DNA from: Hymenobacter crusticola
GTDB lineage: Bacteria; Bacteroidota; Bacteroidia; Cytophagales; Hymenobacteraceae
DNA: 64,000 nt
Direction: 5' to 3'
Assembly (NCBI RefSeq): GCF_002154225.1
Contig: NZ_MTSE01000013.1
Location: forward strand, 62,001 to 126,000
Shown one piece after another: positions 1 to 12,638 of the stretch (position 1 is its first letter; each line of letters starts with the position of its first letter). Under the pieces are notes generated by a model. It was not told the DNA's origin. It searched no databases and saw nothing but the letters and a program-made list of their open reading frames with translations. The position numbers and the translations under genes were made by a program.

Positions 1-447
1 GCTCAGGACTGGAGCGGCCACCGCCAGGAAATTGCCACAAACCTCGATGCGCCTATTCACTTAGCCACACTCTTTATTCCGCTGCTGCGGGAGCAGCAGC
101 ACCCGGCTATCATTAATGTGTCGTCGGGGCTAGCTTTCACGCCGGCGGCTTTTGCGCCCGTCTACAGTGCCACGAAAGCGGCCTTGCACTCCTTCACGCT
201 GTCGTTGCGACACCAGTTGGCCCTCACAGGTATTCAGGTCATTGAGATCATACCGCCCGCCGTGAACACCGACCTAGGGGGCGCCGGCCTGCACACGCAA
301 GGGGTACCGCTCAATGAGTTTACCGATTCGGTGATGCAACGCGTAGCAGCGGGAGAGCTGGAAGTCGGCTATGGCACTTCAGAGGAGCGACGCAATGCTT
401 CGCGCCAGGAGCTCGATGCATTTTTCAAGAAAATGAATGCCTCGTAA
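1..447 (+). CDS. SDR-family oxidoreductase, C-terminal part (5' end outside window)
   Basis: The frame is open from base 1 to a TAA at 445-447, so the start lies before the window. The visible 148 residues carry the second half of a classical short-chain dehydrogenase: an N-L-D-A helix, the strand I-I-N-V-S-S with the catalytic Ser, and Y-S-A-T-K, the catalytic Tyr-x-x-x-Lys. After that comes the substrate loop (IIPPAVNTDLGG). Proteins of this shape (DltE/YqjQ-like) are NAD(P)-dependent reductases of unknown substrate. The Rossmann glycine motif is not in view. Family is secure; the substrate cannot be told. Confidence 0.88.
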   Translation, partial: AQDWSGHRQEIATNLDAPIHLATLFIPLLREQQHPAIINVSSGLAFTPAAFAPVYSATKAALHSFTLSLRHQLALTGIQVIEIIPPAVNTDLGGAGLHTQGVPLNEFTDSVMQRVAAGELEVGYGTSEERRNASRQELDAFFKKMNAS

Positions 448-480
448 CGTTTCCAGCTAAGCTTCTAGCAATAATGCAGG

Positions 481-536
481 GCGTCAGGCTGCGCTGGGTG
501 AAGCACCCCTCCTCTTCACCCAGCGCAGCCTGACGC
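481..536. terminator. 23-bp perfect hairpin after the SDR gene
   Basis: Arms at 481-503 and 514-536 are perfect reverse complements with a 10-nt loop. Only a short T-rich stretch follows. It lies between two plus-strand genes and probably ends transcription of the SDR gene. Confidence 0.7.
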
Positions 537-630
537 TTTAGTATATGATACAGCACCTTTGTTTTTTCTAACCTTTCCCAGCAATTAGGCTATTTTCGCA
601 ATTCACACTACCTGAACCCTGCGAACTGCC

Positions 631-3795
<3,165 letters not shown>

Positions 3796-3817
3796 GCTAG
3801 GTTTGCTTCTACTCCTT

Positions 3818-3854
3818 CGCCCTGTGAACGGCCCGAGCTGCAGTTCACAGGGCG
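3818..3854. terminator. Hairpin between convergent genes
   Basis: A 12-bp perfect stem (3818-3829 with 3843-3854) followed by ATTTTG. It sits between the end of the GH3 fusion gene and the end of the minus-strand osmC-like gene. Confidence 0.65.
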
Positions 3855-4003
3855 ATTTTGCGTAAACGGATTTCTCGTTTGAGTTCCAGTAGGAAGCACC
3901 TCTCTTGCCTTCGCCCTTCACAGATTTGCCCACGGGGCTAGGTCCATGGTCACCCTCGCCTCCCAGTATTTAGTAAGCCGACGTAGGCAGCCGACGCGGA
4001 AAG

Positions 4004-4420
4004 CTACTTCAGTAATGCCTCCGAAGTAGTGGAAATAGTCAGCAGCTTCGACACGGGGCAGTTCTGCCGGGCATCAGCAACTAGTTCTTCAAATTGCTGC
4101 AACGACAAATCGGGCACCACCGCTTCCACGCGCAGGTGCGAGCTGATGATCGTACCGTTTTCGAGCACTACCTCACATTGGGTATTGATGAAAGTAGGCA
4201 CAACACCCAGCGCTTGCAGGTTGAAAGCTAGCTTCATCGAAAAGCAGCCCGCGTGTGCCGCCGCAACCAGCTCCTCGGGGTTGGTTCCAACGCCATTGGC
4301 AAAGCGCGTTAAATAAGAATACTGTGCCTGCTTCAACACGTTACTAGGAGTAGTGAGCTGGCCCAACCCTGCTGTGCCAGACCCAATCCAATGCGCCGTA
4401 GCGGAACGCTTCATAGTCAT
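4004..4420 (-). CDS. OsmC-family peroxiredoxin (organic hydroperoxide reductase)
   Basis: A cytoplasmic thiol peroxidase that reduces organic hydroperoxides. The 138-residue protein has the two redox cysteines of the OsmC family, Cys59 in AAHAGCFSM and Cys121 in QNCPVSK, and the Glu pair at 49-50 (NPEEL) that activates the peroxidatic Cys. Length matches the family. The ATG at 4420 was chosen; an ATG at 4414 (MKRSATAHW) is equally possible and the upstream TTG at 4429 is less likely. It stands alone, convergent with the GH3 gene, so it is transcribed from the 4421-4737 gap. Confidence 0.92.
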   Translation of the reverse strand: MTMKRSATAHWIGSGTAGLGQLTTPSNVLKQAQYSYLTRFANGVGTNPEELVAAAHAGCFSMKLAFNLQALGVVPTFINTQCEVVLENGTIISSHLRVEAVVPDLSLQQFEELVADARQNCPVSKLLTISTTSEALLK

Positions 4421-4737
4421 CTGCTGCAATTTTAATACGTGCTAGTATAGTAGCTTGTTAATACTTATCCATTGGAAGCAGAAGCGTAGCGAGCATCAGT
4501 CATTTGCCTCTAGCCCGCGCCTCGCTTTGGTTGTGAAAAATATAATTTTTCGCGCATCCTACAAGCTCAACCACTAGCACCTTCATTAGTTCATGTGCTT
4601 CTACTTCCGTTGGTGCTGAATGCCCTCGTATGCCTGCTGATGAGTTGGTTTTGCATTCGGCTCAGCACGCAGCGCGTGGTTGTTCGGGGAAAATGGCTAC
4701 TTTAAACCTGATCTATTCCACCCCACCCACTCCACCT
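4421..4737. other. Divergent intergenic region between osmC-like gene and acyl-CoA ligase
   Basis: About 317 bp expected to hold both promoters. The one structure I see is an AT-rich inverted repeat, 4535-4541 with 4545-4551. An ATG at 4630 and one at 4693 are in frame with the ligase but give an N-terminus unlike the family. Confidence 0.4.
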
Positions 4738-6360
<1,623 letters not shown>

Positions 6361-6388
6361 GGAAGCTAGGTCCTGTTCTTATTTTTCT

Positions 6389-7573
6389 TCACACCTTAAT
6401 AATAATTTGGCGGCGGTAGAGCCACGCTAGCACCAAGGTCCAAAGCACCAGATAAGCTAGGGCCCAGGCCAGGGAGGCGTGGTGCAAATCGGTGAAGTGT
6501 GGCACGAAGTAGTGGGTGTAGAGCCAGTCGCGGATGTATACTTTTTCGCCGGTGGCGTCGTGCAGTTTTAAGCGCGAAATGACCCGATCGACGGCTTCGG
6601 AGAGAAAGTACACGGCGAAGGCATTCACGCCGTAGATCCGAAAAAATGTGGTCCAGGCGCCGCGAAAGCCCTGCACATCGCAGAGCCAGTAGAGTGTAGC
6701 CAACACCAGCGTAAGAATGCCGCCCGAGTAAAGCACATAAGAGCTGGTCCACAGGTTCTTGTTGATGGGAAACCAGCCGTTCCAAATCAGGCCTAACACG
6801 ATAGCGAAGCTGCCCGCCACAAATAGCCACACGACTTTGTTGGTTGGGCTCACGCCAGGGCGGCGCAGCCACTGGCCAGCCAGCACCCCAAGCAGGCCCG
6901 TCCCGATGGCGGGTAAGGTACCAAGCAGACTTTCCGCATCCCAGCCCCCCTGATCCGACATCAGGTGAGCCGGCCGAAATAGTAGTCGATCGAGCCAGGC
7001 CCCTAGGTTTGTTTCGGGGTCGAGGTTGGCGGGTCCATAATCCGGCACCGGCACCAATTGCATCAGGACGTTGTAGCCCACCAGCAAACCCACTAGCGTC
7101 CAGAACTGCGTGCGCCAGCTCGTTTTCAGGAAGAGGATGCTGCACGCTAGGAAGACGAGCGCAATGCGTTGCAACACCCCGGGGATGCGGAAGCTCGTAA
7201 AGTAAAAGTGCGGCAGCAAGGCGATGAGCATGCCTAGCACCAGCATGATAGCCGCTCGGCGAGCTACACGCCCCAATGCCTGCTTGTGGCGGGCGGGGTC
7301 GGGGCGGGTAGAGGCGAGGGCATACACCAACGATACCCCGACGATAAACACGAAGCCCGGAAATACTAAGTCGCTGGGGCGGCACCCGTTCCAGGGAGCG
7401 TGCATGATGGGCTCATAATAATAACGCCAGTCGCCGGCGAAGTTGACGAGCATCATCAGCAGCACCGTCAGGCCCCGAAACACATCCAAGGACAACAGGC
7501 GGCTAGGTCCCGAAGCTTCGGCGAGCGGGGCAGCGCCAGTAGTCGCTTGGGCGGCTTGGGTGGTAGTAGGCAT
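6389..7573 (-). CDS. NagX/HGSNAT-like membrane acyltransferase (DUF5009), copy 1
   Basis: A polytopic membrane protein of about 394 residues and roughly ten hydrophobic segments. It opens with the family signature R-L-L-S-L-D-V-F-R-G-L-T, then HAPWNGCRPSDLVFPGFVFIVG, which contains the conserved His of heparan-alpha-glucosaminide N-acetyltransferases. These proteins are thought to acetylate amino sugars across the membrane; Bacteroidota versions often sit near GlcNAc or murein genes. Start at 7573 (MPTTTQAAQ) was chosen over 7648 because it aligns with the start of the adjacent paralogue. The gene is 145 bp downstream of that paralogue and probably co-transcribed with it. Confidence 0.87.
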   Translation of the reverse strand: MPTTTQAAQATTGAAPLAEASGPSRLLSLDVFRGLTVLLMMLVNFAGDWRYYYEPIMHAPWNGCRPSDLVFPGFVFIVGVSLVYALASTRPDPARHKQALGRVARRAAIMLVLGMLIALLPHFYFTSFRIPGVLQRIALVFLACSILFLKTSWRTQFWTLVGLLVGYNVLMQLVPVPDYGPANLDPETNLGAWLDRLLFRPAHLMSDQGGWDAESLLGTLPAIGTGLLGVLAGQWLRRPGVSPTNKVVWLFVAGSFAIVLGLIWNGWFPINKNLWTSSYVLYSGGILTLVLATLYWLCDVQGFRGAWTTFFRIYGVNAFAVYFLSEAVDRVISRLKLHDATGEKVYIRDWLYTHYFVPHFTDLHHASLAWALAYLVLWTLVLAWLYRRQIIIKV

Positions 7574-7718
7574 ACGTAAGCGTGATAGTATAATGAAGCG
7601 AGTGGCAGCGCCAGAGGTTGCGCCGTACTTTTCCCTTGAACCCAGCAAAGACTATTCTGGGCGGGTTCTTATGCCTTTCTCTTTGTTCAGATGCGCTGCC
7701 GAGTTACGGGGTATTTAT

Positions 7719-8897
7719 TCAGACCTTAATAATGATGCGCTTTTCATACATCACCCACAAGATGCCAAGCCAAATCAGCACGCAAACAATAGCGCCGGCC
7801 AGTGAGGCATTGATCGGGCTGAAGTAAGGCACAAAGAATGTGTCGTAAAGCCAGGTGCGCAGCCCCGTCGGCGTGCCATCGGCGCCCGGCAGCTTGATCA
7901 TGTTGAGTAGCCGGGGCACCAAGCCCGACAGGAAGAACACAGTAATGGCATTTACCCCAAACACCAAGAATGGCTTGATCCAGCCCCGAAAGCCGTGCAC
8001 GTCGCAGAGCCAGTAGAGCATACCTAGCGAAGCAGCGGCCAACCCACCCGTGTAAAGCACAAAGGAACTAGTCCACAACGCTTTATTGATCGGAAACCAG
8101 CCATTCCAAATCATACCGAGCACCACCGCTGTGCCGCCCACTACGCACAGCCATGCTACTCGGGTGGCGGCATCGAGGTCGGAGCGCCGTAGCCACTGGG
8201 CGGTGAGCATACCGGCTAGGCCGGTACCCACGGCAGGCAGGGTGCTTAGCAGGCCTTCGGGGTCCCAGGTACGGCTGCTTTTCCACAGATGGTTTTCGCC
8301 CAGCATAAGGCGGTCGAGCCAGGCACCTAGGTTTGTTTCGGGGTTGAGGTTGGCGGGGCCATAACCCGGCACCGGCACGAGCTGCATCAGCACATTATAA
8401 GTTACGAGGATGCCGAGCAATAGCCACGCCTGGGTGCGCCAATTCGTTTTTAGAAAGAGGATGCCGCAAACTAAAAACACGAGAGCAATGCGCGCCAACA
8501 CGCCAGGGAGGCGCACGGTGCTAAAGTCGAAGCTCGGGAATAACGCCCCAAACAGCCCTAGCCCGTAGAGCACCGTCGCCCGCCGCACGATGCGCATCAC
8601 GACCTGGCTTTGCCCCTGCGTCGCCTGCTTGGCCGAGCTAAGCGCATACACCAGCGACACGCCCACAATGAACAAAAAGAAGGGAAAGATCAGGTCGGTA
8701 GGCGTGCAGCCGTTCCACTTGGCGTGCTCCAGTGGCGCGTAGATGTGGCCCCAGTCGCCGGGATTGTTCACCAGAATCATGGCCATCACGGTGATACCGC
8801 GGAACACGTCGAGCGACACGAGTCGGCCGGGCTGCGAGGCCTCCACCAGCGGGACGCTAGCGGTAGTCTGCACGGCAGCTTGAGTAGTAGCTTGCAT
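7719..8897 (-). CDS. NagX/HGSNAT-like membrane acyltransferase (DUF5009), copy 2
   Basis: A 392-residue paralogue of the gene downstream, alike over the full length: RLVSLDVFRGIT, HAKWNGCTPTDLIFPFFLFIVG, a shared central segment ending in LVPVPGYGPANLNPET, and a terminal RIIIKV. About ten membrane segments. The conserved His before the W-N-G motif is present in both copies, so both could be active. The two lie head to tail, indicating tandem duplication. The ATG at 8897 follows a typical short N-terminal tail. The real substrate is unknown; amino-sugar acetylation is by family analogy. Confidence 0.87.
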   Translation of the reverse strand: MQATTQAAVQTTASVPLVEASQPGRLVSLDVFRGITVMAMILVNNPGDWGHIYAPLEHAKWNGCTPTDLIFPFFLFIVGVSLVYALSSAKQATQGQSQVVMRIVRRATVLYGLGLFGALFPSFDFSTVRLPGVLARIALVFLVCGILFLKTNWRTQAWLLLGILVTYNVLMQLVPVPGYGPANLNPETNLGAWLDRLMLGENHLWKSSRTWDPEGLLSTLPAVGTGLAGMLTAQWLRRSDLDAATRVAWLCVVGGTAVVLGMIWNGWFPINKALWTSSFVLYTGGLAAASLGMLYWLCDVHGFRGWIKPFLVFGVNAITVFFLSGLVPRLLNMIKLPGADGTPTGLRTWLYDTFFVPYFSPINASLAGAIVCVLIWLGILWVMYEKRIIIKV

Positions 8898-9183
8898 AAG
8901 GAGCGTGAAGAGAAAGATGCCTAGGCAGCTACCCTAGCCACCACTTCGCTAAGCTAGCTTTTTAGCGTGGAAGCTGCTCAGCAAAAATTGTGGCTGGAAC
9001 TAAGAAGGCAACCAGCCGAATCTAGATTATGGATAGCGCACATTATCAATTTATTATGAACAATCCCTAGGTTTCGCTGCGCTCAATTAACCTGTAAGAT
9101 CAGCTAAAATCAACATTGCGAATCGCTTATATAGTTGACTAACCTAGGTCAGCTTTTTAGATTGAGGTTTTTAGCGGCTGATC
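8898..9183. other. Upstream part of the divergent region before the SusC operon
   Basis: About 290 bp, AT-richer than the genes. It contains CTAGGT-type palindromes (ACCTAGGT at 9142-9149) but no plausible gene. It should hold the promoter of the minus-strand acyltransferase pair. Confidence 0.4.
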
Positions 9184-9209
9184 TTGAGGCGCTAAGCTGG
9201 TGTATTTAG
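9184..9209 (+). promoter_or_regulatory. Putative promoter of the SusC-operon leader
   Basis: TTG at 9184-9186 and TATTTAG at 9203-9209, separated by 16 bases, resemble the Bacteroidota -33/-7 elements. A start near 9216 would place the leader ORF at 9230 close to the 5' end of the mRNA. Similarity only; not proof. Confidence 0.35.
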
Positions 9210-9229
9210 TCTCTATTCTGCTGCGTTCC

Positions 9230-9265
9230 ATGACTACCTGCTGTTGTTTATTCTTCTCTCACTAG
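9230..9265 (+). CDS. Putative polycysteine leader peptide MTTCCCLFFSH
   Basis: An 11-codon ORF: ATG at 9230, codons for Met-Thr-Thr-Cys-Cys-Cys-Leu-Phe-Phe-Ser-His, TAG at 9263-9265. Three consecutive Cys codons (TGC TGT TGT) in a peptide this short are unlikely by chance. The ORF ends 12 nt before a terminator-like hairpin, and 91 nt before the SusC start, in DNA with no other plus-strand gene. Bases 9237-9242 (overlapping the first Cys codon) can pair with 9264-9269 (overlapping the stop codon), giving a pause-type hairpin. This is the layout of an attenuation leader in which ribosome stalling at cognate codons controls termination. Translation is not proven. The alternative is nascent-peptide sensing of a thiophilic metal through the Cys triplet. 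Confidence 0.55.
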   Translation: MTTCCCLFFSH

Positions 9266-9277
9266 CAGGCACGTTTT

Positions 9278-9325
9278 CGGCCGGAATCCTACAGTATGTA
9301 GCGTAGTTCCGGCCGCTCCTTTTTT
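9278..9325 (+). terminator. Terminator-like hairpin in the SusC leader (candidate attenuator)
   Basis: A 9-bp GC-rich stem (9278-9286 with 9307-9315), with an inner 4-bp helix (9289-9292 with 9303-9306), is followed by CTCC and six T residues (9320-9325). No plus-strand gene lies upstream except the 11-codon leader ORF, so it cannot be the end of an ordinary gene. It lies 32 bp before the SusC ATG and would stop transcription before the operon unless prevented. Confidence 0.6.
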
Positions 9326-9356
9326 ATTTCTTTTTCTTCATTCTTACCCATTTCCA

Positions 9357-12300
9357 ATGAAAAAACTTTTATGGTTTTTCATGGCCCTGAGCGTGTTCCT
9401 GTGGTCCAGCCACGGTTTTGCTCAGACCACGCGCACCATTACGGGTGTGGTAACTGGTGCCGCCGACCGCACGCCGCTGCCTGGCGTGAACGTGGTAGTG
9501 AAAGGCACCACCAACGGCACCCAGACCAACGGCGAAGGGCGCTACACCCTGCCTAATGTTCCGGAAGGCAGCACGCTGGTTATCAGCTTTATTGGCTACA
9601 CTGCCGTTGAGCGCAAGGTCGATAACAACACCATCGACGTGAGCCTAGCAACCGACACCAAGAGCCTCGACGAGGTAGTAGTGACCGGCTACGGCGTGGC
9701 CCAAGACAAGCGAGACTTGGTGTCGAGCGTGCAAACGGTGCAATCCAAGGACATCATTGATTCGCGGCAGCCCAACGTGGTGAATGCCTTACAGGGCAAA
9801 GTAGCGGGCGTAAACATTACTAGCTCGGGCGGTGGCGCCGGCGAAGGGGCCTCTATCGTCATCCGGGGTGGCACCTCGCTGGACGGCAACAACCAGCCGC
9901 TGTTCGTGATTGACGGGATGATCATGGATAACTCGTCATTCCAGGAAAGCACCGCGCCCGGTGGTGGGTCGGCTTTCAACGGCCTCCTAGGTAGGTCAGT
10001 GGGTTCGGCTAACCGGGCCGGCGACATCAACCCCGAAGACATTGCCAGCATCACGGTGCTGAAAGGACCCGCCGCCGCCGCTATCTACGGGCTGAACGCG
10101 GCCAACGGCGCCGTCGTGATTACCACGAAGAAGGGCAAAGCAGGCACGACTACCCTCAACTACCGGACGCAGTTTTCGGTGGATGAAGTAAACCGCTTCC
10201 CCAAGTTGCAGGATCAGTACCAGCAGGGCTCCGGCGGTGTTTTTGACGCTACCACACGCAACTCGTGGGGCCCGCGCTTTGCGCCCGGCCAAACCGTGTA
10301 CAACAACCTAGAGGACTTTTTTCAGAAAGGCTACTCGTACCAGAACTTCCTGAACATGTCGGGTGGCTCGGAGAAAGCCACCTTTGCGTTGTCGGCTTCC
10401 AACCTGAAGCAAACCGGCGTAACGCCACAGAGCAAGTATGACAAGACCACCGTGCGCGTATCGGGCACGGCCCAAATTTCGCCGAAGTTCAGCGTAACTG
10501 GCTCCGCGCAGTACCTTAACTCGGGTGCTGAGCGGCCACTGCAAGGCCCTGGTTTGTTTGGCTCGTCGGGCGGCTTTCTGCTGAGCTTGCTCAACTGGCC
10601 CCGCAACGATGACGCCCGCAACTACCTAAACCCCGATGGCTCGCGCCGCCGTTTGCTGGCACTCGGCAACGGCACCGACAACGACGCCGACAACCCGTAT
10701 TGGTCGGTGCAGAAAAACCCGCAAACTGACCGCACTAACCGTTTCATCGGCAACGCGCAGCTGAGCTTTACGCCCTTCAAATGGGTAACATTGAGCCATA
10801 ACATTGGTACTGACTTTTACACGGCCCGTACGCAGTCGGTGCGGGCGGTGGGCACCTCACAGGTAGGCAACCAGAACGGCGGCATCGCCCAAACGGTAGA
10901 CCAGACCCGCCAGCTGACGGCCACGACCCTTGCGAACTTCAACCACCAGTTCAGCCAAAACCTGCGGGGCACGCTGCTGCTCGGCAACACCATCGAGCAG
11001 AATCGCGTGGATGCTGTGGACTACCTAGGTCTGATTTTCCAGAACCCGAACTTTGTCGGCATCAACAACACGGTAAACCGCGGGGCACTGGAACGCAATT
11101 CTATTCGCCGGCTGATCGGCTCCTTTGCGCGCCTGAACATGGCCGTGTTTGATCAGCTGCTGTTAGAAGCGCAGATTCGCTACGACAAATCCTCTACCCT
11201 GCCGCGCCCCAACGAAGGCAAGATCTTCGGCAAAGGCTTCGCCTATGGCTCGGTGGGCCTCGGGTATGAGTTCACCAAGATCCTAGGTCTGGAGCAGAAC
11301 CCAATCCTGAACTACGGCAAGGTTCGGGCGTCGGTGGCCGAAGTGGGCCGCGACACGGGACCGTACCGCGTGCAGTCGCCGCTCACCACGAACACCTACA
11401 TCGGAGGAGGCTTCCGCAACGACTTTTTCGGCTCCAATCCCATTCTCAAGCCAGAGCGCACCCGCTCCTACGAAGGCGGGGTGAACTTACAGTTCTTCAA
11501 AAACCGCCTCAGCCTCGACTTCAACTACTACTATACCCGCACCCGCGACCAGCTCATTGCCCCGCGCGTGAGTCAGGCTACTGGCTTCATTTTGCAATAC
11601 ATCAACGGGGGCGTCGTGACGAACGAAGGCCAGGAAATTGCGCTATCGGGCACGCCGATCAAGACGCACAGCGGCTTTACCTGGGATGTGCTAGCTAACT
11701 TCTACCATAATACTAACCGGGTTGAGTCGCTGCCTTTCCCCCTGACGGTGGTGTACCAGTCGGATGCGTTTGTTACAGATGTGCATGAAGGGGGCGCCTT
11801 CCCCGGCCGGTCTATTTCGGGCATTGCCGCCACCGATTTTGTGCGCGTGACCGATACGAATAGCCCCGAGTTTGGTAAAATCCTGATTGGCGCCAGCGGC
11901 TACCCATCGGTGAACACTAACTTCATCTACGCTGGCAACCGGGCTCCGAAGTACACGGTACAACTCACCAACACCTTCACCTACAAAGGCTTGTCGCTGA
12001 CGTCGCTCATGGACTTCCGCAAGGGTGGTGTAGTAGTAAATGGAAACGACTTGTACCAAACGGCCACTGGTACTTCCAAGCGCACACTGGACCGCTACAA
12101 GCAGACCGTATTCGATGGCGTAGTGGCGCAGAAAAACGCCGACGGCACCACCAGCTACGTGCAAAACACGCGGCCCGTGGAGCTGACCCAAGCTTATTTC
12201 GTTTCGACCCTAGGTCGGGTGGGTACTGCCTTCATTGAAGACGGCTCCTGGGCTCGCCTGCGCTACGTGACGCTGAGCTACGCGCTGCCTGCTTCGTTGC

Positions 12301-12500
12301 TCGCCAACCGCACCTTTATTAAAGGAGTGGAGCTGAGCGTGACGGGCCGTAACCTCGTGCTGCTGACCAAATACACCGGTACCGACCCCGAAACGGCCAC
12401 AGCTGGCTCCGGCGTGCGCGGCGGTGGTTCGGGTGGCCTCGACTACGGCAACATCCCCGCCACGCGCGGGGTGGACATGGGCCTGCGAGTCAATTTCTAA
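9357..12500 (+). CDS. SusC/RagA-family TonB-linked outer membrane transporter (no STN domain)
   Basis: A 1047-residue outer-membrane beta-barrel that works with its SusD partner to import a large ligand using TonB energy. Signal peptide 1-22 (cut before QTT). Residues about 26-100 are a carboxypeptidase-D-regulatory-like domain (LPGVNVVVKGTTNGT). The TonB box region is DEVVVTGYG at 105-113. The plug spans about 120-260 and includes VIRGGTSLDGNNQPLFVIDG and the VLKGPAAAAIYG motif; the barrel follows to the C-terminal NF. It lacks the N-terminal STN domain seen in the second SusC here, so it is probably not under FecI/FecR control. The leader with a polycysteine ORF and terminator suggests another control. 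The substrate is unknown; no hydrolase lies in the operon. Confidence 0.93.
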   Translation: MKKLLWFFMALSVFLWSSHGFAQTTRTITGVVTGAADRTPLPGVNVVVKGTTNGTQTNGEGRYTLPNVPEGSTLVISFIGYTAVERKVDNNTIDVSLATDTKSLDEVVVTGYGVAQDKRDLVSSVQTVQSKDIIDSRQPNVVNALQGKVAGVNITSSGGGAGEGASIVIRGGTSLDGNNQPLFVIDGMIMDNSSFQESTAPGGGSAFNGLLGRSVGSANRAGDINPEDIASITVLKGPAAAAIYGLNAANGAVVITTKKGKAGTTTLNYRTQFSVDEVNRFPKLQDQYQQGSGGVFDATTRNSWGPRFAPGQTVYNNLEDFFQKGYSYQNFLNMSGGSEKATFALSASNLKQTGVTPQSKYDKTTVRVSGTAQISPKFSVTGSAQYLNSGAERPLQGPGLFGSSGGFLLSLLNWPRNDDARNYLNPDGSRRRLLALGNGTDNDADNPYWSVQKNPQTDRTNRFIGNAQLSFTPFKWVTLSHNIGTDFYTARTQSVRAVGTSQVGNQNGGIAQTVDQTRQLTATTLANFNHQFSQNLRGTLLLGNTIEQNRVDAVDYLGLIFQNPNFVGINNTVNRGALERNSIRRLIGSFARLNMAVFDQLLLEAQIRYDKSSTLPRPNEGKIFGKGFAYGSVGLGYEFTKILGLEQNPILNYGKVRASVAEVGRDTGPYRVQSPLTTNTYIGGGFRNDFFGSNPILKPERTRSYEGGVNLQFFKNRLSLDFNYYYTRTRDQLIAPRVSQATGFILQYINGGVVTNEGQEIALSGTPIKTHSGFTWDVLANFYHNTNRVESLPFPLTVVYQSDAFVTDVHEGGAFPGRSISGIAATDFVRVTDTNSPEFGKILIGASGYPSVNTNFIYAGNRAPKYTVQLTNTFTYKGLSLTSLMDFRKGGVVVNGNDLYQTATGTSKRTLDRYKQTVFDGVVAQKNADGTTSYVQNTRPVELTQAYFVSTLGRVGTAFIEDGSWARLRYVTLSYALPASLLANRTFIKGVELSVTGRNLVLLTKYTGTDPETATAGSGVRGGGSGGLDYGNIPATRGVDMGLRVNF

Positions 12501-12638
12501 TTACATAGGCTTTCATCGACCTAGGTGGTTTGGCTCTGCTATTCCGCGCAATTCATCCGCTCACCGGCGCTTTTACTACCGGTACCAAAGCAGCGGCAGG
12601 ACCTAGGTCGGTTAGCCACCAAGGATCAACTTCAACTC

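Noticed and set aside
6396..7385. A 329-codon minus-strand ORF overlapping NagX copy 1 in another frame
   Set aside because: Pro/Arg/Gly-rich shadow of a clearly recognised gene on the same strand.
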